Assembly: GCA_937864265.1 (NCBI GenBank)
Contig: CALMIR010000093.1
Coordinates: 1 to 64,000 of the forward strand
DNA: 64,000 bases
Source of the DNA: an uncultured Saprospirales bacterium
GTDB taxonomy: Bacteria; Bacteroidota; Bacteroidia; Chitinophagales; Saprospiraceae
Reading direction: 5' to 3'
The position numbers were made by a program, and so were the translations under genes. The notes below the pieces were generated by a model. The model had not been told where the DNA came from and did no database searches. It worked only from the letters and a program-made list of their open reading frames with translations. Each line of letters begins with the position of its first letter. The stretch's first letter is position 1. Below are positions 19,801 to 28,788 of the stretch, piece after piece.

Positions 19801-19942
19801 CTTTCGCAAAAACGCCTTGATCATACAATTCAACCCCATATTTATAGGCTTCATCTGCCTCTGTAAATACAGTAGTTTGTTGAGCTTGAAGGGATAGGGC
19901 TTGCATTCCAAGTAACAACAGCAGGGCAAAAAATTTCTGCAT
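16829..19942 (-). CDS. large periplasmic tetratricopeptide-repeat protein
   Basis: A 1037-residue protein: signal peptide (1-21, ending SLQAQ) followed by about twenty-five TPR units almost to the C-terminus. Typical helices include FKLGYSLFVKRQFAQAKSNF, YQIGYAYYKTEDYGKAVNYL and YNQGNLDGAINYYKQVF. The extreme C-terminus is charged and probably disordered. Such TPR superhelices act as protein-protein scaffolds in the periplasm or at the outer membrane. It is the first gene of a probable two-gene unit with the barrel gene downstream, so it may present a partner to that barrel. No enzymatic motif was seen. Confidence 0.85.
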   Translation of the reverse strand: MQKFFALLLLLGMQALSLQAQQTTVFTEADEAYKYGVELYDQGVFAKAQDEFDRALRLLLPVNDPDAELLRVKAEFYYARCAVRLGTPDGEKLILDFIRKYSPDPISTQALIELANYYYDAKLYDKAVEYFTKVPTSGMTREQRGEVKFKLGYSLFVKRQFAQAKSNFRDIKDIENEYYYPTNYYLGLCYFFEGSYDSAIAQFRVVERSRKYKSHIPYYLTQIYFAERRFDELIAYAEPRLKERDINNEKEIRQLLGQAYFEKGDYKKALPHMQYYAERSGKLREEELYQIGYAYYKTEDYGKAVNYLKDLANVDSKLGQNAMYILGDSYIKLRQRTSARTAFASAKKMAYDAYVQEESLWNYAKLSYELGDPREAINSLQELRPQSPHYIEAQELMSEIFLSYRDYKQAMEILDAIPNKTPELRETHQKVTYYRALQLLQNGDAAGAKPLFQKSIDMSVDNKTRALATYWLGDIAHREESYAASARLIDQYLTLAKSLGSMPDEASVFTANYLQGYNYLKQKNYTAAQSFFEDAVSGIERNRPFIRNDKVKNQVLGDAVLRAGDCLFKRNKYNDALKYYNQAVDKRYSEFEYALFQKAIIEGLLGRTSNKILALEQLAADYPKSQYADDALLQLGATYQEIGQLSKASDPLKELIRRYRGSSDLIPDALIRLGLISYNQGNLDGAINYYKQVFSNNPDPDEGKLALAALEEIYVDDLGRADDYFAFLETVPGYNVNTEVRDSISFRQAESAYENGNYDRAVTDYTEYLRKYPRGRYLLPALYHRGESYSVLKDYSKALTDYQAVVDKGPSPYYVKAIEKSAIIAYNHEQDFQLSYNLYIKLEEVATSPDQRFEAQLGALRAAYRIGNNSAVFDLARKVSSNPLATQQQVATANFYLGKMAFDQRDYDNALAAFNEVIRTSDNEQTAEARYLNAYIYYLRRDLDRAQQICINANKESSGYPYWVAKSIILLSDILAEKGDLYNARAALEALLDNYEEDQELVAEARRKLNDLNAQIGRSSRLNNEKDSGTLELDEGN

Positions 19943-20080
19943 TTTTATGGTTTTTGTTTTTGTTTGTCAGTCTTGAGCCAGATAAATTAGTATGCTACGG
20001 TGCTGAAACCCGATGAACGTTATGACGTTTCAGGCGCGGCAACTATTGTGTTGACTCCAAAAAAATGTCCAGCTAACTAA

Positions 20081-20149
20081 AGTAGTGTGCAAAAAATTAC
20101 TTCCCAATTTATTAGGGATCGGGAACTTAATTTTTCTACGTTACTAAAA
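20081..20149. repeat. dispersed palindromic element, family B, copy 3
   Basis: It runs from GTGTGCAAAAAATTACTTCCC through ATTTATTAGGGATCGGGAAC to an arm ending TTTTTCTACGTTACTAAAAG. It overlaps the rocD stop codon (TAG at 20146-20144) on the minus strand, so the repeat is effectively the 3' UTR of rocD. Confidence 0.75.
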
Positions 20150-21385
20150 GGACAAAACAACCTTTTGAATGATATCGCAACATTCGTGCAATTGCTCCTC
20201 GGTCATCACCAGTGGCGGTGCAAATCGAATGATATTGCCATGAGTGGGCTTGGCCAACAAGCCATTTTCCGCCAATTTGAGGCAAATGTCCCAGGCGATG
20301 CCGCTATTTTCGTCGTCATTGATCACAATAGCGTTCAATAAACCTTTGCCGCGCACCAAAGTCACCAGGTCGGTACGATCTACCAAGTCGCGCTGCATGC
20401 GCTGGCGGAAGATCTGCCCCAAATTTTCTGAATTTTCTGCCAGGTTTTCATCTTCAACCACTTGCAAGGCCTCGATAGCCACAGCACAGGCCAAAGGATT
20501 GCCCCCATAGGTAGAGCCGTGCTCTCCCGGGCGAATGGTCAACATGATTTCGTTGCTGGACAATACAGCGGATACAGGCAGCACCCCACCCGATAAGGCC
20601 TTGCCCAATACGAGAATATCCGGTTTGAATCCTTCATGGTCGCAGCACAATAATTTGCCAGTACGGGCAATCCCTGTTTGCACTTCATCGGCAATAAACA
20701 ATACCTGATTTTGTTGGCATAGATCATAAGCTTTACGCAAATAACCCGCATCGGGTACGACAACACCCGCTTCTCCTTGTATAGGTTCTACCATGAATCC
20801 GGCTACGGTAGGGTCTTGTAATGCTTCTTCCAAAGCAGGCAGGTCGTTGTAAGGAATGAGTACGTAACCGGGCATGTACGGACCAAACCCCTTAGTGCTA
20901 GAGGGATCGGTAGATGCCGAAATAGCCGCTAAAGTCCTTCCCCAGAAATTACCGGTAACGAATATGATTTTCGCTTCATTCGTGGGAATGCCTTTCACTT
21001 GATAGCCCCATTTTCTGGCCAGCTTAATGGCTGTTTCTCCGCCTTCCACCCCAGTATTCATGGGCAACACGCGTTCGTACCCAAAATAAGAAGTGATGAA
21101 TTTGCCGTAAGGCCCTAACACATCATTGTGGAACGCACGGGAAGTAAGGGTTAGCTTTTGCGCCTGTTCCATCAAAGCTTGCAGGATTCTCGGGTGGCAA
21201 TGCCCTTGATTTACGGCAGAATAAGCCGACAGGAAATCATAATACTGTTTTCCTTCCACGTCCCATAAAAAAACACCCTGCCCTTTTGATAATACAACGG
21301 GTACAGGATGGTAATTGTGGGCACCGTAACGATCTTCCAGTTCCATCAATTCTTTCGAGGACATCAGGGTGTCTTGTAGTATCAT
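20144..21385 (-). CDS. rocD: ornithine--oxo-acid transaminase
   Basis: A 413-residue class III aminotransferase, normal length. The PLP lysine is in [10 protein letters not shown] (K262) and the pyridine-nitrogen aspartate in IADEVQTG (D233). An [15 protein letters not shown] segment near residue 51 and [12 protein letters not shown] near residue 108 are typical of ornithine aminotransferases. The enzyme converts ornithine and 2-oxoglutarate to glutamate semialdehyde and glutamate, linking arginine and proline metabolism. It lies 23 nt downstream of the nicotinamidase gene on the same strand and is probably co-transcribed with it. Close relatives such as acetylornithine transaminase are less likely given the N-terminal motif. 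Confidence 0.93.
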   Translation of the reverse strand: MILQDTLMSSKELMELEDRYGAHNYHPVPVVLSKGQGVFLWDVEGKQYYDFLSAYSAVNQGHCHPRILQALMEQAQKLTLTSRAFHNDVLGPYGKFITSYFGYERVLPMNTGVEGGETAIKLARKWGYQVKGIPTNEAKIIFVTGNFWGRTLAAISASTDPSSTKGFGPYMPGYVLIPYNDLPALEEALQDPTVAGFMVEPIQGEAGVVVPDAGYLRKAYDLCQQNQVLFIADEVQTGIARTGKLLCCDHEGFKPDILVLGKALSGGVLPVSAVLSSNEIMLTIRPGEHGSTYGGNPLACAVAIEALQVVEDENLAENSENLGQIFRQRMQRDLVDRTDLVTLVRGKGLLNAIVINDDENSGIAWDICLKLAENGLLAKPTHGNIIRFAPPLVMTEEQLHECCDIIQKVVLSF

Positions 21386-21408
21386 GGCGTATTGATTTTA
21401 TAACTTGG

Positions 21409-22023
21409 TTAAGGAATGTCATTTGAATAAACGATGATTGCGCCCTTTTCCTGCATCAATTGAACAGCTCGGGCACCATCTTCCGGCTGAAGATTGACTG
21501 CTCGACAAGCATCTAGGATCAGATAGGTATGGAACCCCAATTCCAAAGCATCCAAGACAGAAAATTTCACGCAATAGTCAAGCGCCAAACCCATGATGTA
21601 AAGGTTATCAACGCCTTGCTCCCGCAAAAATTCGCCCAATCCGGTTGACTTTCGGTGTCCATTATCAAAAAAACCGCTGTAGCTGTCGATCAGAGGATCT
21701 GTTCCTTTCGTAAAGATACGGTTTATTTTTGATTGTTGCAGGGAGGCAACCAATTCTGCCCCAAAACTATCCTGCACACAGTGTATTGGCCATAGGATTT
21801 GCTCCAAGCCATCCAATTGGATCACTCCACCAGGATTGCGCCAGGGATGATTGGCAGCAAAACTGCCGTGATTGGCCGGGTGCCAGTCTTGGGTAGCAAT
21901 GACCAAATCGAAGCGATCCATTAGCTGGTTGGCAATGGGAATCACCTCATCTCCTTCGGGTACGGGTAAAGCGCCGAATGGACAAAAATCGTTTTGGAGG
22001 TCTATCAATAAAAGTGCCCTCAT
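21409..22023 (-). CDS. pncA: nicotinamidase (bifunctional nicotinamidase/pyrazinamidase)
   Basis: A 204-residue isochorismatase-fold amidase. The catalytic triad is visible: D8 in LLIDLQNDF, K106 in IFTKGTD, and C151 in LALDYCVKFS. The metal-binding residues are D46, H48 and H52 in TQDWHPANH. It hydrolyses nicotinamide to nicotinate for NAD salvage. Size and motif spacing match PncA. It is 23 nt upstream of rocD and 143 nt downstream of the ABC ATPase gene, with a family-A palindrome in that gap. Confidence 0.95.
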   Translation of the reverse strand: MRALLLIDLQNDFCPFGALPVPEGDEVIPIANQLMDRFDLVIATQDWHPANHGSFAANHPWRNPGGVIQLDGLEQILWPIHCVQDSFGAELVASLQQSKINRIFTKGTDPLIDSYSGFFDNGHRKSTGLGEFLREQGVDNLYIMGLALDYCVKFSVLDALELGFHTYLILDACRAVNLQPEDGARAVQLMQEKGAIIVYSNDIP

Positions 22024-22068
22024 ATTGGGAAAGGTTTCTGGTCTCGAGTTTCTGCTTTCTAGTTTTCC

Positions 22069-22100
22069 TTCTCCCGCGTTTTTCGCGGGATCATTCGGGC
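22069..22100. repeat. dispersed palindromic element, family A, copy 3 (shortened)
   Basis: CTTCTCCCGCG-TTTTT-CGCGGG-atcat-TCGGG, the core stem conserved but the left outer CCCG missing. It lies between the ABC ATPase gene and pncA, both on the minus strand. Confidence 0.65.
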
Positions 22101-22166
22101 AAGCGGCTCAGACGGGTGGTTTCAAGCGAGCCAAGCCTAGCCACACACTCACTAGCCACCCTCCAA

Positions 22167-22820
22167 TCAACCATCAAAACGTCCATCCTTCATCTCCAGG
22201 CGCCGATCGCTCATAGCAGCTAGTTCTTCGTTATGTGTCACAATCACAAAAGTCTGTTTGAAGTCCTGGCGCAAATCAAAAATCAGGCGATGCAATTCCT
22301 GGGAAGAAGCAGAGTCCAAGTTGCCGGAAGGCTCGTCTGCTAAAACGATGGAAGGTTGGTTGATCAAAGAGCGCGCCACCGCTACACGTTGTTGCTCCCC
22401 GCCCGACAACTGCCCTGGTTTATGGGTCAGGCGCTCTGATAACCCCAAGTAATCCAGCAGTGTTTTAGCCCTTTCTTTGGCCTTCGCTTCGGGCATTTTG
22501 CTAATATATGCGGGGATGCAAACATTTTCAAGTGCTGTAAACTCCGGTAAAAGGTGGTGAAACTGGAAAACAAAGCCAATGTGTTTATTTCTAAAAACCG
22601 CCAGTCGCTTGGTGTCGTAACGGCTAAGGTCTTCTCCATCTATGGTTAACCTCCCGGAATCTGCGCGATCCAAGGTGCCCATAATGTGGAGTAAGGTACT
22701 TTTTCCGGCACCGGATTTTCCAACGATGGATACCACTTCACTTTGGTTGATTTGGAAATCAACGCCTTTTAAGACTTGCAGGTTGCCGTAAGATTTTTTG
22801 ATTTGCTCTGCTACAATCAC
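22167..22820 (-). CDS. ABC transporter ATP-binding protein, LolD/MacB type
   Basis: A 217-residue ATPase. It has Walker [10 protein letters not shown] (residues 34-42), a Q-loop in [19 protein letters not shown], signature LSGGEQQR near residue 138, and Walker B with D-loop [10 protein letters not shown]. The [13 protein letters not shown] stretch is characteristic of LolD and related MacB-like ATPases, which power lipoprotein release or extrusion through FtsX-like permeases. No permease is encoded next to it, as is common in Bacteroidota. It is therefore named only to family level. The fatty-acid hydroxylase-like gene lies 91 nt upstream on the same strand. Confidence 0.9.
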   Translation of the reverse strand: MIVAEQIKKSYGNLQVLKGVDFQINQSEVVSIVGKSGAGKSTLLHIMGTLDRADSGRLTIDGEDLSRYDTKRLAVFRNKHIGFVFQFHHLLPEFTALENVCIPAYISKMPEAKAKERAKTLLDYLGLSERLTHKPGQLSGGEQQRVAVARSLINQPSIVLADEPSGNLDSASSQELHRLIFDLRQDFKQTFVIVTHNEELAAMSDRRLEMKDGRFDG

Positions 22821-22911
22821 CTTATTGGTTTTGAATGAACAGGAATAACACGCAATTGTGCGCTGCCAAAGGTCGGAAATTTTAAGGAATTACAAGGTAG
22901 AGAAAGAAAAA

Positions 22912-23937
22912 TCAGCGCTTGGGCTTTGAAAATCCGTGCGTTGCTTGCGCCCAAAAGGTTTTGGGGAATTGCTTCAACCCGGGAAACCCGAGTGGAATAT
23001 CCCGACCGGAGTGCGGAACATAAGCCGTTTTCCAAATATAGTCCCATATAGCCAATGTGAGGCCGAAATTAATCCCATAACGGTGGGAATCGGGCATGTC
23101 GTGGGCATGGTGCCAGATGTGCATCTCCGGACTGTTGAATATGATTTTCATAAAAGGGCCTATGGCGAATGCGCCAATTAGGGTGCATGTAGCGACTACT
23201 GTCAGTTGTGCTAAGAGGCTCGGATTTTCCATTAGGGCAATATCAAATGCGCTGACCGCTATCAATACCCCAATAAATGCACCGAAAATAGCCCCGCTGT
23301 TACGCGCCGGCACAGTAATATTAGAATGGTTGTAATGGCCAACTGCCAACGTAAATATATGGATCATGAAAAAATCATATAAACCGATACCCAACAAGGC
23401 CAGCGGTATGTACTCAATGGTACGATACACGATGGTTTCCATCCAATGGTAGCGCAAGTGCGCCGCAAAACCCATTTGCTCTACAGAATGATGCACTTTG
23501 TGAAATTCCCATAAAAATTCAAAGCGATGCAACAAACGATGCGTCCACCACTGAACAAAGTCGCGTACGATAAAGCCCACCAACAGAACTACCCAAAGCG
23601 GTGCCGTTTGCAACGGATTGGATGCCTGAAGGTCAAAGCCTGTCCAGGTGATGATCAGGTCGTTGAAAAAATAAACAACAACATTAGAAGCCGCATTGTA
23701 GATAATCAGGGAAAAGAGGAAAAAATTGAAAAACATGTAAAAGAAATCGAGCCAGAAGTCTTTGCGAAACTTTGGCTGCTCTTCCCGCCAGGGCCTCCAC
23801 CATTCCATCAACAAGAAAAAAAGCGAGACGCCTATCAGCCAATAAAAATAATTGTGCCAAGAAGGATTTGCCATTTCACGCCACAAGTATCTGGCGTAGG
23901 ACGAGTAAGATTTTTCAATAATTTCCCAAACGTTCAT
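22912..23937 (-). CDS. sterol desaturase / fatty acid hydroxylase family membrane protein
   Basis: A 341-residue integral membrane di-iron enzyme. It has several hydrophobic segments and the histidine clusters of the superfamily: HRLLH then HKVHH near residues 131-147, HYNHSN near residue 203, and WHHAHD near residue 275. Members hydroxylate or desaturate sterols, fatty acids or carotenoids, and the substrate here is unknown. The C-terminus is cytoplasmic and basic. It is on the same strand as the ABC ATPase downstream. I see no evidence for a carotenoid role despite the crtZ superfamily link. Confidence 0.88.
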   Translation of the reverse strand: MNVWEIIEKSYSSYARYLWREMANPSWHNYFYWLIGVSLFFLLMEWWRPWREEQPKFRKDFWLDFFYMFFNFFLFSLIIYNAASNVVVYFFNDLIITWTGFDLQASNPLQTAPLWVVLLVGFIVRDFVQWWTHRLLHRFEFLWEFHKVHHSVEQMGFAAHLRYHWMETIVYRTIEYIPLALLGIGLYDFFMIHIFTLAVGHYNHSNITVPARNSGAIFGAFIGVLIAVSAFDIALMENPSLLAQLTVVATCTLIGAFAIGPFMKIIFNSPEMHIWHHAHDMPDSHRYGINFGLTLAIWDYIWKTAYVPHSGRDIPLGFPGLKQFPKTFWAQATHGFSKPKR

Positions 23938-24091
23938 GTAAAAGCTTGTTTTGCGCCTGTCCGCCTTGAGTATCCAATTGGCTGGGCAAGAAAAGCCTGG
24001 CTTGACGCATACCTGCTTATACGAGTAGGAAACCCGCCAAACACCTTTCTACCTAGCCAATTGAATCCTCAGCAGCCCTGATTGACGTCCA

Positions 24092-24730
24092 TCAATCCAA
24101 ATTGGGCTGTGGCGTGAGGCGAAGATAGGGCTTTACTTCCTTAAATCCTTTAGGAAATTTGCCTTCAGCATCCGCACTGCTGATTGACGGTGCAATCACC
24201 ACATCATCACCTTGTTCCCAATCTACGGGCGTGGCCACCTGATAATTGTCCGTCAATTGCAGGGAATCGATCACCCGCAAAATTTCATGGAAGTTCCTAC
24301 CCGTAGAAGGCGGATAGGTAATCGTCAGGCGGATTTTCTTATTGGGGTCTATCACAAAAACAGAACGTACTGTTGACTTTTCCGTTGCAGCAGGGTGGAT
24401 CATATCATATAGCATCGCGACTGTGCGATCTTCATCTGCTATGATGGGAAAATTCATATCGACGCCCTGGGTTTCCTCAATGTCTTTTACCCATACATGA
24501 TGTGATTCCAGTGGATCCACGCTCAGGGCAATGACTTTTGCATGGCGTTTGGCAAATTCTTCTTTGAGTGCAGCTGTACGTCCCAACTCAGTGGTGCAAA
24601 CAGGTGTAAAATCAGCAGGGTGCGAATACAATACGCCCCAATGATCGCCCAACCACTCGTGAAAACGGATTTCACCTTCGGTGGTTTTTGCTGTAAAATC
24701 CGGAGCTATTTCTCCTAATCTCAATGACAT
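24092..24730 (-). CDS. 1-Cys peroxiredoxin (Prx6-type)
   Basis: A 212-residue peroxidase. The peroxidatic cysteine is C45 in HPADFTPVCTTELG. It is the only cysteine in the protein, so this is a 1-Cys enzyme needing an external reductant. Length and the C-terminal extension match the Prx6/AhpC-like subgroup. It reduces hydrogen peroxide and organic peroxides in the cytoplasm. The start lies 23 nt after the metX stop on the same strand, making it the probable third gene of the SAM-riboswitch-controlled operon, which would tie peroxide defence to sulfur supply. Confidence 0.94.
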   Translation of the reverse strand: MSLRLGEIAPDFTAKTTEGEIRFHEWLGDHWGVLYSHPADFTPVCTTELGRTAALKEEFAKRHAKVIALSVDPLESHHVWVKDIEETQGVDMNFPIIADEDRTVAMLYDMIHPAATEKSTVRSVFVIDPNKKIRLTITYPPSTGRNFHEILRVIDSLQLTDNYQVATPVDWEQGDDVVIAPSISSADAEGKFPKGFKEVKPYLRLTPQPNLD

Positions 24731-24753
24731 AATGATATGGATTTTAAAAATGA

Positions 24754-25860
24754 TTAAATTCTTTCCGTTCCAGGAAGTTTGCCTTTTTCCAGCGCTCCCA
24801 TACCATTTTGGAGCTGTGGCTGGAGTTTGTACTTCGACTTTTCGCTCGTAAAAAACGGCTCCCTCAATAAGGAATGTACCAGCTCAGAAATTGTTTGATG
24901 CTCGATCAAAAAACCATCGTGGCCGTAAATGCTATCTATAATCTCCAACCGCGAATAGCGGATTCCATTGGCAATGGTCAGTTGTTCTTCAACCGGAAAA
25001 AGGATATCGGAGGCTATACCAATGACCAAAGTTCTGGCTTTTACTCGTTTCAGGGCGGCTTCTACCCCACCCCGCCCCCGGCCAACATGGTGGCTGTCCA
25101 TGCTCTTGCTCAAGCTCCAATAGGCTTGAAAATCAAACCTTTTTTGCAGCTTCAATCCCTGGTACCGCTGATAGGAAGCGGCTTTGAAATCGTCGATCTT
25201 CTCCAAAACAGCTTCTTGTTGTCTATTTTGGTAGGATCGATAACTCCGATAGGAGAGCATGGCGATGGCTCTGGCTGCTTCCAGGCTCTTCGCCATCATG
25301 GCCGAATCGCCCGTTTGGAGGCCAACCTCAAGCGCCATTCGTTGCGCTTCATTGAAAGCAATTCCCCAGGGCGAGTGCGCAGCATTGGTGGCCAGTAAAC
25401 AAATGTGCCCAAATAAAGCGGGCTTTTCTACGGCCCATTCTAGTACCTGTTGTCCACCCATTGAACCGCCAATGGCCAGGTGTATGTGGCTAATACCCAT
25501 ATGCTGCCGCAACAACTCGTGCGCAGCAACCATATCCTTAATGGTAATCAAGGGAAAATCAGCACCATATACCTGTCCATTCAGCGGATTCAAACTGCCA
25601 GCAAAAGTGCTTCCATAACAAGAACCAATCATATTGGCGCATACGATAAAATACCGTTCCGGGTCGAGCAGATTGCCCGCTCCAAAAAGCCCCTCCCACC
25701 AGTCATGTACCTCTGAATTGGCCGTCAAGGCATGGCAAACCCAAATGACGTTATCGCCTTTTTTGGATAGCTGCCCATAGGTGGTATAGGCTATTTGAAG
25801 CTCCGGTAATACTTGGCCGGATTCCAACTGGAAAGGTGCCTTGATATTTAAGTACGTCAC
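24754..25860 (-). CDS. metX: homoserine O-acetyltransferase
   Basis: A 368-residue alpha/beta-hydrolase-fold acyltransferase. The nucleophile is S133 in AIGGSMGGQQVLEW. The acid is the aspartate in IGIASDILFPVEEQ and the base the histidine in GHDGFLIEH near the C-terminus. An NLLDPERYFIVCANMIGSCYG stretch is typical of MetX. It activates homoserine for direct sulfhydrylation by MetY. It lies 20 nt downstream of metY in the same operon. Acetyl rather than succinyl specificity is the norm for this architecture but is not proven by sequence. Confidence 0.94.
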   Translation of the reverse strand: MTYLNIKAPFQLESGQVLPELQIAYTTYGQLSKKGDNVIWVCHALTANSEVHDWWEGLFGAGNLLDPERYFIVCANMIGSCYGSTFAGSLNPLNGQVYGADFPLITIKDMVAAHELLRQHMGISHIHLAIGGSMGGQQVLEWAVEKPALFGHICLLATNAAHSPWGIAFNEAQRMALEVGLQTGDSAMMAKSLEAARAIAMLSYRSYRSYQNRQQEAVLEKIDDFKAASYQRYQGLKLQKRFDFQAYWSLSKSMDSHHVGRGRGGVEAALKRVKARTLVIGIASDILFPVEEQLTIANGIRYSRLEIIDSIYGHDGFLIEHQTISELVHSLLREPFFTSEKSKYKLQPQLQNGMGALEKGKLPGTERI

Positions 25861-25880
25861 TTTATACGGCGTGTTAGCGA

Positions 25881-27206
<1,326 letters not shown>

Positions 27207-27251
27207 CTATGAAATTAGGTTGAGTGAAAAGATACGTATAGCGGGAAAGCG

Positions 27252-27272
27252 CCCGTTTCGGTGCGAAACAGG
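27252..27272 (-). promoter_or_regulatory. leader hairpin between riboswitch and metY
   Basis: CCTGTTTCG pairs with CGAAACGGG (one G-U) around a 3-nt loop, 49 nt upstream of the metY ATG. No U-tract follows, so whether this is the riboswitch expression platform is unclear. Confidence 0.4.
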
Positions 27273-27403
27273 TCAGGTGCCAGGCCTGATAGCTTGCTCA
27301 GGTCAACAACAGCAACAACAACGCATTATAGAGCAATGCACGCGTTGAACTATTGGGCTCGATGAATCAAAAAATGAGAAAAAATTGGTGTACATTGGAT
27401 CTT

Positions 27404-27508
27404 GATTTTATATTTCCAAAAATTTGGCGGGAATTGGCACCATTCGCGTTGGGCAATGGTTGCCAGGGTTTCGCAGAGCCCGATCTCTCCACCCTTCTAT
27501 ATAAAACC
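27404..27508 (-). promoter_or_regulatory. SAM-I (S-box) riboswitch
   Basis: Read on the minus strand, a 10-bp P1 helix closes perfectly (GGTTTTATAT at 27508-27499 with ATATAAAATC at 27413-27404, one G-U). Inside it the SAM-I core appears in order: GGGTGGAGAGATCGGG, then GAAACCCTGGCAACC, then GGTGCCAATTCC. The element lies in the metY leader, 200 nt before the ATG, with a promoter box at 27536-27543. SAM binding should repress the metY-metX-peroxiredoxin operon. Confidence 0.9.
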
Positions 27509-27535
27509 ATTCTTTTCAAAGAAGTGAATGAGCTG

Positions 27536-27543
27536 CAAATATA
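27536..27543 (-). promoter_or_regulatory. promoter -7 box of the met operon (TATATTTG)
   Basis: Minus-strand TATATTTG, an exact TAnnTTTG match, 27 nt upstream of the riboswitch P1 helix. The expected -33 region falls on the palindrome at 27558-27586. Confidence 0.65.
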
Positions 27544-27557
27544 GGAAAATGGCCATT

Positions 27558-27586
27558 AAAAATCCTATTCCAGCAATAGGATTTTT
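27558..27586. promoter_or_regulatory. perfect palindrome at the met promoter
   Basis: AAAAATCCTATT (27558-27569) and AATAGGATTTTT (27575-27586) form a 12-bp inverted repeat with a 5-nt spacer. It lies between two divergent transcription units, where no transcript ends, and covers the expected -33 region of the met promoter. It could be an operator or a terminator-like remnant. Confidence 0.5.
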
Positions 27587-27745
27587 ATTAAACGGCTGGA
27601 GTACCTGATCGGCGGTTATTTGTTTTCAAAATAATTGCTTTATTTTTAAAAAATCACCGATTATTTTATTGCGAATTATGTTTTTTACAAATAATACTTC
27701 CAATTTTCAAACAGTCAACTGCAAATGCTAATTTTTTGTTAAAGT

Positions 27746-27753
27746 TAAGTTTG
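27746..27753 (+). promoter_or_regulatory. promoter -7 box for the OsmC gene (TAAGTTTG)
   Basis: TAAGTTTG matches TAnnTTTG and ends 13 nt before the ATG at 27767, implying a very short leader. No clear -33 TTG is visible. Confidence 0.5.
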
Positions 27754-27766
27754 AAAACCAATCATC

Positions 27767-28186
27767 ATGGAAATCAATATTAAAAGGCTAGGCAATGCCT
27801 ACCATTTAGAAGCCAGCAACGAAGATGGCTTGACCATACAATCAGATGCGTCGGAATCCATCGGCGGGGGCAACAAGGCCATGCGCCCCATGCAAATCCT
27901 TTTGTCTTCGCTAGGGGGCTGTAGCGCCATTGATATCATTCACTTGCTGAATAAGCAACGTCAGCCTCTCGATGACATACAGATTAAAATAACGGGTGAA
28001 CGGGAAGCCCATAAAGTGCCCTCCCTATTCACCGATATTCACATTCATTTTTCCCTTTATGGCCAGATTGATTCCAAAAAAGCAGAACGCGCCGTTGAAT
28101 TGTCGATGGAAAAGCTGTGTAGCGTCAAGCAAATTTTGGACAAAACCGCCAAAATAACCTGGAGTTGGGAGGTGATTGAGGAGTAG
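27767..28186 (+). CDS. OsmC-family peroxide-reducing protein
   Basis: A 139-residue OsmC/Ohr-fold protein. The two family cysteines are present, one in SLGGCSAIDI near residue 52 and one in MEKLCSVKQ near residue 118. An N-terminal beta-sheet precedes them. OsmC proteins reduce organic hydroperoxides as dimers, but this general OsmC/YhfA-like branch is less well characterised. It is a single gene, divergent from the metY operon, with its own TAnnTTTG box. Together with the peroxiredoxin this gives two thiol peroxidase-type genes within 4 kb. Confidence 0.88.
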   Translation: MEINIKRLGNAYHLEASNEDGLTIQSDASESIGGGNKAMRPMQILLSSLGGCSAIDIIHLLNKQRQPLDDIQIKITGEREAHKVPSLFTDIHIHFSLYGQIDSKKAERAVELSMEKLCSVKQILDKTAKITWSWEVIEE

Positions 28187-28213
28187 TACCGACAGCACTA
28201 GCAGGGTTTGGTA

Positions 28214-28669
28214 TTAGTCTCTCGGCTTTTTTATCCAGCTCTCATAGGTCATCTGAAACTTTATTTCCCCGTTGCTGTATGTGCCAACTGCGCTCCAGCC
28301 TGCTTTTTTATAAAAAGCGGCTGCTCTTGTATTTGGCTCTGTTCCTAACCACACCGTTTGGTCGGTTTGGCTAAAATACCAATCGAGCATGATGTCGTGC
28401 AAGCGCCTGCCTACACCTTGTTTGTGAAAATCGGGATGAACAAATAAAGCCCAAATATTATGGTCTTCCATATCTACGATCGAAAATCCAATAATTTGAT
28501 TGTCTTTCTCACAAACCCACCCCTTTCCTCTTTCTGTAATAAATAACCTACAATGCTCGTCCGTTACAAGACTTGGGTTTGAGAGCTTGTTCTCTTTCAC
28601 AAGATTTCTAATAAGCTGTACTTGTTCAATATCACCAATATTCGCCTCTCTAATTGTCATATTTTTCAA
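28214..28669 (-). CDS. GNAT-family N-acetyltransferase
   Basis: A 151-residue GNAT protein. The acetyl-CoA binding motif A is seen as ALFVHPDFHKQGVGRRLHDIML near residue 75 (Q/R-x-x-G-x-G/A). Motif B follows as NTRAAAFYKKAGW. The substrate is unknown. The start is either the first Met or MTIREAN three codons later. The stop is 27 nt from the convergent OsmC stop. Upstream is a half copy of the family-B repeat and then the VOC gene. Confidence 0.88.
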   Translation of the reverse strand: MKNMTIREANIGDIEQVQLIRNLVKENKLSNPSLVTDEHCRLFITERGKGWVCEKDNQIIGFSIVDMEDHNIWALFVHPDFHKQGVGRRLHDIMLDWYFSQTDQTVWLGTEPNTRAAAFYKKAGWSAVGTYSNGEIKFQMTYESWIKKPRD

Positions 28670-28736
28670 TCATTGCTTCGCTGTTAAACGCTGGTTCCCT
28701 TGATTAGCTGCTAAATATGCGGAGAATTTCCTTTGG

Positions 28737-28767
28737 TTTAGTAACGCAGAAAAATCAATTGCCGATG
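28737..28767. repeat. dispersed palindromic element, family B, half copy (copy 4)
   Basis: Only one arm is present: GTTTAGTAACGCAGAAAAAT followed by CAATTGCCGAT. It lies 21 nt beyond the VOC gene stop. The opposite arm is not seen, so this may be a decayed or truncated copy. Confidence 0.55.
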
Positions 28768-28788
28768 ATTGGGCGACGCGTACCTTTT

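Noticed and set aside
22912..23937. Carotenoid ketolase or hydroxylase role for the di-iron membrane protein
   Set aside because: It shares only the superfamily histidine clusters, is 20 kb from the crt genes, and has sterol desaturase-type motifs; no specific role is supported.
28670..28788. Small open frames between the GNAT and VOC genes
   Set aside because: They are out of frame with both genes or antisense, and the region contains a half copy of the family-B repeat.
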